Both the position numbers and the translations under genes were made by a program. From Auanema rhodensis (lineage: Eukaryota; Nematoda; Chromadorea; Rhabditida; Rhabditidae): a DNA stretch of 64,000 nucleotides. How positions within the stretch are numbered: position 1 is the first letter of the stretch; each line of letters starts with the position of its first letter. Under the pieces are notes generated by a model that saw only the letters and a list, made by a program, of their open reading frames with translations, had not been told where the DNA came from and did not search any database. Positions 54,921-64,000 of this stretch are shown piece by piece. Location of the stretch: the NCBI GenBank assembly GCA_964057225.1, contig OZ059899.1, positions 19,352,501-19,416,500 on the forward strand. Direction: 5' to 3'.

Positions 54921-55268
54921 GTGTGCACTCCGCATGTAACTCGCTTCACGTGAAAGATAAAGAGATGCGGTTTTCAAAATTAGATTCCCCATGTCCATAT
55001 TAGTCTAAAAACAAATTTTTATTGATATTGGTGCATGGTAACCATGACTTTGAAATTTACGTGAACTTTAATTTATGCTAATTAAATGTACACGTGGTGT
55101 GCACTTGGTATGTAACTCGCTTCACGTGAAAGATAAGGAGTTTCAAAATTAGATTCCCCATGTCCATATTAGTCTTAAAACAAATTTTTATTGATATTGG
55201 TGCATGGTAACCATGACTTTGAAATTTACGTGAACTTTATTTTATGCTACATAAATGTACACGTGGTG

Positions 55269-57549
55269 TGCACTCGGTATGTAACTCGCTTCACGTGAAA
55301 GATAAAGAGATGCGGTTTTCGAAATTAGATTCCCCATGTCCATATTAGTCTAAAAACAAATTTTTATTGATATTGGTGCATGGTAACCATGACTTTGAAA
55401 TTTACGTGAACTTTAATTTATGCTAATTAAATGTACACGTGATGTGCACTTGGTATGTAACTCGCTTCACGTGAAAGATAAAGAGATGCGGTTTTCAAAA
55501 ATAGATTCCCCATGTCCATATTAGTCTAAAAACAAATTTTTATTGATATTGGTGCATGGTAACCATGACTTTGAATTTTACGTGAACTTTAATTTATGCT
55601 AATTAAATGTACACGTGATGTGCACTTGGTATGTAACTTGCTTCACGTGAAAGATAAAGAGATGCGGTTTTCAAAATTAGATTTCCCATGTCCATATTAG
55701 TCTTAAAACAAATTTTTATTGATATTGGTGCATGGTAACCATGACTTTGAAATTTACGTGAACTTTAATTTATGCTAATTAAATGTACACGTGGTGTGCA
55801 CTCGGTATGTAACTCGCTTCACGTGAAAGATAAAGAGATGCGGTTTTTAAAATTAGACTCCCCATGTCCATATTAGTCTAAAAACAAATTTTTATTGATA
55901 TTGGTGCATGGTAACCATGACTTTGAAATTTACGTGAGCTTTAATTTATGCTAATTAAATGTACACGTGGTGTGCACTCGGTATGTAACTCGCTTCACGT
56001 GAAAGATAAAGAGATGCGGTTTTTAAAATTAGATTCTCCATGTCCATATTAGTCTGAAAACAATTTTTTACTGATATTGGTGCATGGTAACCATGACTTT
56101 GAAATTTACGTGAACTTTAATTTATGCTAATTAAATGTACAAGTGATGTGCACTTGGTATGTAACTTGCTTCACGTGAAAGATAAGGAGATGCGGTTTTC
56201 ACAATTAGATTCCCCATGTCCATATTAGTCTAAAAACAAATTTTTATTGATATTGGTGCATGGTAACCATGACTTTGAAATCTACGTGAACTTTAATTTA
56301 TGCTAATTAAATGTACACGTGATGTGCACTTGGTATGTAACTCGCTTCACGTGAAAGATAAAGAGATGCGGTTTTCAAAATTAGATTCCCCATGTCCATA
56401 TTAGTCTAAAAACAAATTTTTATTGATATTGGTGCATGGTAACCATGACTTTGAAATTTACGTGAACTTTAATTTATGCTAATTAAATGTACACGTGGTG
56501 TGCACTCGGTATGTAACTCGCTTCACGTGAAAGATAAAGAGATGCGGTTTTTAAAATTAGACTCCCCATGTCCACATTAGTCTAAAAACAAATTTTTATT
56601 GATATTGGTGCATGGTAACCATGACTTTGAAATTTACGTGAGCTTTAATTTATGCTAATTAAATGTACACGTGGTGTGCACTCGGTATGTAACTCGCTTC
56701 ACGTGAAAGATAAAGAGATGCGGTTTTTAAAATTAGATTCTCCATGTCCATATTAGTCTGAAAACAATTTTTTACTGATATTGGTGCATGGTAACCATGA
56801 CTTTGAAATTTACGTGAACTTTAATTTATGCTAATTAAATGTACAAGTGATGTGCACTTGGTATGTAACTTGCTTCACGTGAAAGATAAGGAGATGCGGT
56901 TTTCAAAATTAGATTCCCCATGTCCATATTAGTCTAAAAACAAATTTTTATTGATATTGGTGCATGGTAACCATGACTTTGAAATCTACGTGAACTTTAA
57001 TTTATGCTAATTAAATGTACACGTGATGTGCACTTGGTATGTAACTCGCTTCACGTGAAAGATAAAGAGATGCGATTTTCAAAATTAGATTCCCCATGTC
57101 CATATTAGTCTAAAAACAAATTTTTATTGATATTGGTGCATGGTAACCATGACTTTGAAATTTACGTGAACTTTAATTTATGCTAATTAAATGTACACGT
57201 GGTGTGCACTCCGTATGTAACTCGCTTCACGTGAAAGATAAAGAGATGCGGTTTTTAAAATTAGATTCCCCATGTCCATATTAGTCTGAAAACAATTTTT
57301 TACTGATATTGGTGCATGGTAACCATGACTTTGAAATTTACGTGAACTTTAATTTATGCTAATTAAATGTACAAGTGATGTGCACTTGGTATGTAACTCG
57401 CTTCACGTGAAAGATAAGGAGTTTCAAAATTAGATTCCCCATGTCCATATTAGTCTTAAAACAAATTTTTATTGATATTGGTGCATGGTAACCATGACTT
57501 TGAAATTTACGTGAACTTTATTTTATGCTACATAAATGTACACGTGGTG
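55269..57549 (+). repeat. 9-mer HOR, enlarged copy 2 (13 monomers, 2281 bp)
   Basis: Same order as copy 1, but the four-monomer group starting at GACTCC (55797-56500) is followed by a second version of itself (56501-57204, offset 704). The unit again ends in a 7-bp-deleted monomer, 57381-57549 (joint after 57421). The penultimate monomer has CACTCCGTATG with CTGAAAAC, where copy 1 has CACTCCGCATG with CTAAAAAC. Confidence 0.92.
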
Positions 57550-59126
57550 TGCACTCGGTATGTAACTCGCTTCACGTGAAAGATAAAGAGATGCGGTTTT
57601 CGAAATTAGATTCCCCATGTCCATATTAGTCTAAAAACAAATTTTTATTGATATTGGTGCATGGTAACCATGACTTTGAAATTTACGTGAACTTTAATTT
57701 ATGCTAATTAAATGTACACGTGATGTGCACTTGGTATGTAACTCGCTTCACGTGAAAGATAAAGAGATGCGGTTTTCAAAAATAGATTCCCCATGTCCAT
57801 ATTAGTCTAAAAACAAATTTTTATTGATATTGGTGCATGGTAACCATGACTTTGAATTTTACGTGAACTTTAATTTATGCTAATTAAATGTACACGTGAT
57901 GTGCACTTGGTATGTAACTTGCTTCACGTGAAAGATAAAGAGATGCGGTTTTCAAAATTAGATTTCCCATGTCCATATTAGTCTTAAAACAAATTTTTAT
58001 TGATATTGGTGCATGGTAACCATGACTTTGAAATTTACGTGAACTTTAATTTATGCTAATTAAATGTACACGTGGTGTGCACTCGGTATGTAACTCGCTT
58101 CACATGAAAGATAAAGAGATGCGGTTTTTAAAATTAGACTCCCCATGTCCATATTAGTCTAAAAACAAATTTTTATTGATATTGGTGCATGGTAACCATG
58201 ACTTTGAAATTTACGTGAGCTTTAATTTATGCTAATTAAATGTACACGTGGTGTGCACTCGGTATGTAACTCGCTTCACGTGAAAGATAAAGAGATGCGG
58301 TTTTTAAAATTAGATTCTCCATGTCCATATTAGTCTGAAAACAATTTTTTACTGATATTGGTGCATGGTAACCATGACTTTGAAATTTACGTGAACTTTA
58401 ATTTATGCTAATTAAATGTACAAGTGATGTGCACTTGGTATGTAACTTGCTTCACGTGAAAGATAAGGAGATGCGGTTTTCACAATTAGATTCCCCATGT
58501 CCATATTAGTCTAAAAACAAATTTTTATTGATATTGGTGCATGGTAACCATGACTTTGAAATCTACGTGAACTTTAATTTATGCTAATTAAATGTACACG
58601 TGATGTGCACTTGGTATGTAACTCGCTTCACGTGAAAGATAAAGAGATGCGGTTTTCAAAATTAGATTTCCCATGTCCATATTGGTCTAAAAACAAATTT
58701 TTATTGATATTGGTGCATGGTAACCATGACTTTGAAATTTACGTGAACTTTAATTTATGCTAATTAAATGTACACGTGGTGTGCACTCCGTATGTAACTC
58801 GCTTCACGTGAAAGATAAAGAGATGCGGTTTTTAAAATTAGATTCCCCATGTCCATATTAGTCTGAAAACAATTTTTTACTGATATTGGTGCATGGTAAC
58901 CATGACTTTGAAATTTACGTGAACTTTAATTTATGCTAATTAAATGTACAAGTGATGTGCACTTGGTATGTAACTCGCTTCACGTGAAAGATAAGGAGTT
59001 TCAAAATTAGATTCCCCATGTCCATATTAGTCTTAAAACAAATTTTTATTGATATTGGTGCATGGTAACCATGACTTTGAAATTTACGTGAACTTTAATT
59101 TATGCTAATTAAATGTACACGTGATG
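57550..59126 (+). repeat. 9-mer HOR, copy 3 (1577 bp)
   Basis: Back to nine monomers, with the short monomer 58958-59126 (joint after 58998). It shares CACTCCGTATG and CTGAAAAC with copy 2 rather than copy 1. Private changes are TTCACATGAA near 58099 and ATTGGTCT near 58682. Its last four monomers are also the first four of the 10-mer that follows. Confidence 0.91.
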
Positions 59127-60175
59127 TGCACTTGGTATGTAACTTGCTTCACGTGAAAGATAAAGAGATGCGGTTTTCAAAATTAGATTCCCCATGTCCA
59201 TATTAGTCTTAAAACAAATTTTTATTGATATTGGTGCATGGTAACCATGACTTTGAAATTTACGTGAACTTTAATTTATGCTAATTAAATGTACACGTGG
59301 TGTGCACCCGGTATGTAACTCGCTTCACGTGAAAGATAAAGAGATGAGGTTTTCCCAATTAGATTCCCCATGTCCATATTAGGTTAAAAACAAATTTTTA
59401 TCGATATTGGTGCATGGTAACCATGACTTTGAAATTTACGTGAACTTTATTTTATGCTACATAAATGTATACGTGGTGTGCACTCGGTATGTATCTCGCT
59501 TCACGTGAAAGATAAAGAGATGCGGTTTCCAAAATTAGATTCCCCATGTCCATATTAGTCTAAAAACAGTTTTTTACTGATATTGGTGCATGGTAACCAT
59601 GATTTTGAAATTTACGTGAACTTTAATTTATGCTAATTAAATGTACAAGTGATGTGCACTTGGTATGTAACTCGCTTCACGTGAAAGATAAGGAGTTTCA
59701 AAATTAGATTCCCCATGTCCATATTAGTCTTAAAACAAATTTTTATTGATATTGGTGCATGGTAACCATGACTTTGAAATTTACGTGAACTTTAATTTAT
59801 GCTAATTAAATGTACACGTGATGTGCACTTGGTATGTAACTTGCTTCACGTGAAAGATAAAGAGATGCGGTTTTCAAAATTAGATTCCCCATGTCCATAT
59901 TAGTCTTAAAACAAATTTTTATTGATATTGGTGCATGGTAACCATGACTTTGAAATTTACGTGAACTTTAATTTATGCTAATTAAATGTACACGTGGTGT
60001 GCACCCGGTATGTAACTCGCTTCACGTGAAAGATAAAGAGATGAGGTTTTCCCAATTAGATTCCCCATGTCCATATTAGTCTAAAAACAAATTTTTATCG
60101 ATATTGGTGCATGGTAACCATGACTTTGAAATTTACGTGAACTTTATTTTATGCTACATAAATGTACAAGTGATG
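58430..60175 (+). repeat. 10-mer HOR, copy 1 (1746 bp)
   Basis: The length is 10 x 176 minus two 7-bp deletions. It contains short monomers 58958-59126 and 59655-59823 separated by ACTTGC/CTTAAAAC, CACCCGG/GAGGTTTTCCC and GTATCTCG/CAGTTTTTT monomers, so a 697-bp tetramer is nested inside. Private changes are TTAGGTTAAAAAC near 59380 and AAATGTATACG near 59467. Confidence 0.93.
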
Positions 60176-61921
60176 TGCACTTGGTATGTAACTTGCTTCA
60201 CGTGAAAGATAAGGAGATGCGGTTTTCACAATTAGATTCCCCATGTCCATATTAGTCTAAAAACAAATTTTTATTGATATTGGTGCATGGTAACCATGAC
60301 TTTGAAATCTACGTGAACTTTAATTTATGCTAATTAAATGTACACGTGATGTGCACTTGGTATGTAACTCGCTTCACGTGAAAGATAAAGAGATGCGGTT
60401 TTCAAAATTAGATTCCCCATGTCCATATTGGTCTAAAAACAAATTTTTATTGATATTGGTGCATGGTAACCATGACTTTGAAATTTACGTGAACTTTAAT
60501 TTATGCTAATTAAATGTACACGTGGTGTGCACTCCGTATGTAACTCGCTTCACGTGAAAGATAAAGAGATGCGGTTTTTAAAATTAGATTCCCCATGTCC
60601 ATATTAGTCTGAAAACAATTTTTTACTGATATTGGTGCATGGTAACCATGACTTTGAAATTTACGTGAACTTTAATTTATGCTAATTAAATGTACAAGTG
60701 ATGTGCACTTGGTATGTAACTCGCTTCACGTGAAAGATAAGGAGTTTCAAAATTAGATTCCCCATGTCCATATTAGTCTTAAAACAAATTTTTATTGATA
60801 TTGGTGCATGGTAACCATGACTTTGAAATTTACGTGAACTTTAATTTATGCTAATTAAATGTACACGTGATGTGCACTTGGTATGTAACTTGCTTCACGT
60901 GAAAGATAAAGAGATGCGGTTTTCAAAATTAGATTCCCAATGTCCATATTAGTCTTAAAACAAATTTTTATTGATATTGGTGCATGGTAACCATGACTTT
61001 GAAATTTACGTGAACTTTAATTTATGCTAATTAAATGTACACGTGGTGTGCACCCGGTATGTAACTCGCTTCACGTGAAAGATAAAGAGATGAGGTTTTC
61101 CCAATTAGATTCCCCATGTCCATATTAGTCTAAAAACAAATTTTTATCGATATTGGTGCATGGTAACCATGACTTTGAAATTTACGTGAACTTTATTTTA
61201 TGCTACATAAATGTACACGTGGTGTGCACTCGGTATGTATCTCGCTTCACGTGAAAGATAAAGAGATGCGGTTTCCAAAATTAGATTCCCCATGTCCATA
61301 TTAGTCTAAAAACAGTTTTTTACTGATATTGGTGCATGGTAACCATGATTTTGAAATTTACGTGAACTTTAATTTATGCTAATTAAATGTACAAGTGATG
61401 TGCACTTGGTATGTAACTCGCTTCACGTGAAAGATAAGGAGTTTCAAAATTAGATTCCCCATGTCCATATTAGTCTTAAAACAAATTTTTATTGATATTG
61501 GTGCATGGTAACCATGACTTTGAAATTTACGTGAACTTTAATTTATGCTAATTAAATGTACACGTGATGTGCACTTGGTATGTAACTTGCTTCACGTGAA
61601 AGATAAAGAGATGCGGTTTTCAAAATTAGATTCCCCATGTCCATATTAGTCTTAAAACAAATTTTTATTGATATTGGTGCATGGTAACCATGACTTTGAA
61701 ATTTACGTGAACTTTAATTTATGCTAATTAAATGTACACGTGGTGTGCACCCGGTATGTAACTCGCTTCACGTGAAAGATAAAGAGATGAGGTTTTCCCA
61801 ATTAGATTCCCCATGTCCATATTAGTCTAAAAACAAATTTTTATCGATATTGGTGCATGGTAACCATGACTTTGAAATTTACGTGAACTTTATTTTATGC
61901 TACATAAATGTACACGTGGTG
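60176..61921 (+). repeat. 10-mer HOR, copy 2 (1746 bp)
   Basis: Immediately follows copy 1. Short monomers are 60704-60872 and 61401-61569. ATTGGTCT recurs near 60428. Differences from copy 1 seen by eye are GATTCCCC against GATTTCCC near 60413, and GATTCCCAATG near 60936. About four differences in 1746 bp make it one of the youngest duplications here. Confidence 0.93.
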
Positions 61922-63857
61922 TGCACTCGGTATGTATCTCGCTTCACGTGAAAGATAAAGAGATGCGGTTTCCAAAATTAGATTCCCCATGTCCATATTA
62001 GTCTAAAAACAGTTTTTTACTGATATTGGTGCATGGTAACCATGATTTTGAAATTTACGTGAACTTTAATTTATGCTAATTAAATGTACACATGGTGTGC
62101 ACTCGGTATGTAACTCGCTTCACGTGAAAGATAAAGAGATGCGGTTTTCAAAATTAGATTCCCCATGTCCATATTAGTCTAAAAACAAATTTTTATTGAT
62201 ATTGGTGCATGGTAACCATGACTTTGAAATTTACGTGAACTTTAATTTATGCTAATTAAATGTACACGTGATTTGCACTTGGTATGTAACTCGCTTCACG
62301 TGAAAAATAAAGAGATGCGGTTTTCAAAATTAGATTCCCCATGTCCATATTAGTCTAAAAACAAATTTTTATTGATATTGGTGCATGGTAACCATGACTT
62401 TGAAATTTACGTGAACTTTAATTTATGCTAATTAAATGTACACGTGATGTGCACTTGGTATGTAACTTGCTTCACGTGAAAGATAAAGAGATGCGGTTTT
62501 CAAAATTAGATTCCCCATGTCCATATTAGTCTTAAAACAAATTTTTATTGATATTGGTGCATGGTAACCATGACTTTGAAATTTACGTGAACTTTAATTT
62601 ATGCTAATTAAATGTACACGTGGTGTGCACTCGGTATGTAACTCGCTTCACGTGAAAGATAAAGAGATGCGGTTTTTAAAATTAGATTCCTCATGTCCAT
62701 ATTAGTCTAAAAACAAATTTTTATTGATATTGGTGCATGGTAACCATGACTTTGAAATTTACGTGAACTTTAATTTATGCTAATTAAATGTACACGTGGT
62801 GTGCACTCGGTATGTAACTCGCTTCACGTGAGAGATAAAGAGATGCGGTTTTTAAAATTAGATTCCCCATGTCCATATTAGTCTGAAAACAAATTTTTAT
62901 TGATATTGGTGCATGGTAACCATGACTTTGAAATTTACGTGAACTTTAATTTATGCTAATTAAATGTACACGTGATTTGCACTTGGTATGTAACTCGCTT
63001 CACGTGAACGATAAGGAGATGCGGTTTTCAAAATTAGATTCCCCATGTCCATATTAGTCTAAAAACAAATTTTTATTGATATTGGTGCATGGTAACCATG
63101 ACTTTGAAATTTACGTGAACTTTAATTTATGCTAATTAAATGTACACGTGATTTGCACTTGGTATGTAACTCGCTTCACGTGAAAAATAAAGAGATGCGG
63201 TTTTCAAAATTAGATTCCCCATGTCCATATTAGTCTAAAAACAAATTTTTATTGATATTGGTGCATGGTAACCATGACTTTGAAATTTACGTGAACTTTA
63301 ATTTATGCTAATTAAATGTACACGTGATGTGCACTTGGTATGTAACTTGCTTCACGTGAAAGATAAAGAGATGCGGTTTTCAAAATTAGATTCTCCATGT
63401 CCATATTAGTCTTAAAACAAATTTTTATTGATATTGGTGCATGGTAACCATGACTTTGAAATTTACGTGAACTTTAATTTATGCTAATTAAATGTACACG
63501 TGATGTGCACTTGGTATGTAACTTGCTTCACGTGAAAGATAAAGAGATGCGGTTTTCAAAATTAGATTCCCAATGTCCATATTGGTCTTAAAACAAATTT
63601 TTATTGATATTGGTGCATGGTAACCATGACTTTGAAATTTACGTGAACTTTAATTTATGCTAATTAAATGTACACGTGGTGTGCACCCGGTATGTAACTC
63701 GCTTCACGTGAAAGATAAAGAGATGAGGTTTTCCCAATTAGATTCCCCATGTCCATATTAGTCTAAAAACAAATTTTTATCGATATTGGTGCATGGTAAC
63801 CATGACTTTGAAATTTACGTGAACTTTATTTTATGCTACATAAATGTACACGTGGTG
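61922..63857 (+). repeat. Right-hand mixed stretch with GATTTGCAC monomers
   Basis: Eleven monomers. The linker GATTTGCAC (G to T) marks starts at 62274, 62978 and 63154. Two of these (62274 and 63154) also share GTGAAAAATAAAG, so 62274-62625 and 63154-63505 are a dimer repeated at 880 bp. CACCCGG/GAGGTTTTCCC returns at 63682. GATTCCCAATG with ATTGGTCTT near 63572 combines two markers of the 10-mer. Confidence 0.82.
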
Positions 63858-64000
63858 TGCACTCGGTATGTATCTCGCTTCACGTGAAAGATAAAGAGAT
63901 GCGGTTTCCAAAATTAGATTCCCCATGTCCATATTAGTCTAAAAACAGTTTTTTACTGATATTGGTGCATGGTAACCATGATTTTGAAATTTACGTGAAC
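63858..64000 (+). repeat. Partial monomer at the window edge
   Basis: 143 bases of a GTATCTCG / GGTTTCC / CAGTTTTTT monomer. It is cut by the window end at GTGAAC, so the array continues beyond it; the left edge is likewise cut inside a monomer. Confidence 0.95.

Larger units (their letters stand above)
54748..54923 (+). repeat. Reference monomer, close to array consensus
   Basis: This copy is used here to number monomer positions 1-176. Landmarks are TGCACTTGG (1-9), the palindrome TTCACGTGAA (22-31), a subtype-variable stretch (37-60), a fairly constant stretch with TCCCCATGTCC (63-73), an A/T tract (84-97, five A then AAATTTTT), CATGGTAACCATG (111-123), TTTACGTGAA (133-142), the inverted pair TTTAAT/ATTAAA (144-149 and 158-163) and a second CACGTG (168-173). 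Most differences between copies fall at positions 7, 19, 37-60, 82-101, 158-164 and 170-176. Positions 102-143 are the most constant. Confidence 0.95.
53692..55268 (+). repeat. 9-mer HOR with terminal 169-bp monomer, copy 1 (1577 bp)
   Basis: The order is TTCGAAATT; TTCAAAAATAG; ACTTGC/GATTTCCC; GACTCC with GTGAGCTTT; GATTCTCC/CTGAAAAC; TTCACAATT with AAATCTACG; TTTTCAAAATT; CACTCCGCATG; and the short monomer 55100-55268. In the short monomer AAGGAG is joined directly to TTTC at 55140/55141; the seven bases ATGCGGT are missing. The first monomer is shared with the end of the 11-mer. Confidence 0.92.
1..64000 (+). repeat. Satellite DNA array, 176-bp monomer, 363 complete copies
   Basis: TGCACT begins each monomer: 5, 181, 357, 533, 709 and so on, with a step of 176. 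I checked the phase at many points along the window. It drifts only by +1 at seven monomers and -7 at six, so 363 complete units span 5-63857, flanked by a 4-bp remnant (1-4) and a 143-bp partial (63858-64000). Every copy reads in the same direction. No insertion of foreign sequence and no inversion was seen. The consensus has about 59 G+C of 176. 176 is not a multiple of three and most copies carry stops in all frames, so the array is non-coding. Length and composition fit centromeric or heterochromatic satellites of plants or animals; the family itself is not one I recognise. Confidence 0.99.

Noticed and set aside
58581-58763. 60-codon open frame starting at ATGCTAATT, with a twin at 60327-60509
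   Set aside because: Both lie in satellite monomers. The frame stays open only because TAG in CATATTAGTCT became TGG in this monomer; in most other copies the same frame stops there after about 34 codons. The twins are 1746 bp apart, which is the 10-mer duplication, so they are one event. No upstream or downstream gene structure is seen.
1-64000. CRISPR array
   Set aside because: There are no short direct repeats separated by unique spacers; the whole 176-bp unit is repeated, with variation spread over it.
1-64000. CENP-B box (TTCGnnnnAnnCGGG)
   Set aside because: TTCG occurs only in the TTCGAAATTAG subtype, and the downstream bases (ATTCCCC) do not supply the required A and CGGG on this strand. 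No match was seen in the consensus on either strand.
1-64000. Telomeric repeat or rDNA spacer identity
   Set aside because: No TTAGGG, TTTAGGG or TTAGG tracts and no rRNA-like sequence. The window is a single satellite family with no promoter-like region.
1-64000. CACGTG motifs as gene promoters (G-boxes)
   Set aside because: They occur twice in most monomers with no gene nearby. They are reported as satellite dyads, not as promoters.
1-64000. Known species-specific satellite (Arabidopsis 178-bp, Brassica 176-bp, primate alpha)
   Set aside because: The lengths are similar, but the consensus does not resemble the ones I can recall. I leave the organism unnamed; a database search with the 176-bp consensus would settle it.
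1-64000. Inserted transposon or inverted segment
   Set aside because: Reading through, every phase jump is explained by the +1 and -7 monomer variants, and CATGGTAACCATG flanked by GATATTGG and TTTGAA keeps one orientation throughout.

Overview
The whole window is one uninterrupted tandem array of a 176-bp satellite DNA monomer. All copies run head to tail in the same orientation, and I see no gene, RNA gene, transposon, CRISPR array or unique sequence anywhere. Taking TGCACT as the monomer start (first at 5, last at 63858), the array holds 363 complete monomers plus a 4-bp left remnant and a 143-bp right partial. The bookkeeping closes exactly with 350 monomers of 176 bp, seven of 177 bp (one extra G) and six of 169 bp (a shared 7-bp deletion). 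The consensus is about 33-34% GC.

The organism must be a eukaryote. A nucleosome-sized, AT-rich, dyad-rich monomer in an array larger than 64 kb, with higher-order repeats, is what centromeric or pericentromeric satellites of plants and animals look like. I do not recognise the monomer and cannot name the species or even the kingdom. A centromeric role is inference.

Layout by higher-order repeat (HOR): 0-3.2 kb holds an 8-mer (1408 bp) with a shortened second copy and a stub of a third. 3.2-7.2 kb is a 13-monomer-offset duplication with a displaced trimer of the 8-mer inside it. 7.2-13.4 kb has mixed subtypes and a 10-monomer block copied at 2816 bp. 13.4-20.6 kb has alternating subtypes and a 704-bp tetramer. 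20.6-26.2 kb holds a 5-mer HOR tagged by a +1 base, with full and internally deleted copies. 26.2-34.3 kb has a 7-mer duplication and a reprise of the 26-kb block. 34.3-42.1 kb has short 1-, 2-, 3- and 8-mer duplications. 42.2-47.5 kb is a near-perfect tandem duplication of 15 monomers (2640 bp). 47.5-49.3 kb is a 6-mer and 50.0-53.9 kb a tandem 11-mer (1936 bp). 53.7-59.1 kb is a 9-mer HOR in three copies, the middle one enlarged by an internal 4-mer duplication. 58.4-61.9 kb is a tandem 10-mer (1746 bp), and a short mixed tail follows.

Within the monomer, three ACGT cores lie 32-33 bp apart, a 13-bp odd palindrome (CATGGTAACCATG) is almost invariant, and many subtype-defining sites are C/T or G/A changes at CpG. 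The array reads as layered unequal exchange with chimeric monomers at the joints. I found no protein-coding system; the interest is in the array's architecture and in possible protein-binding or cruciform-forming dyads.
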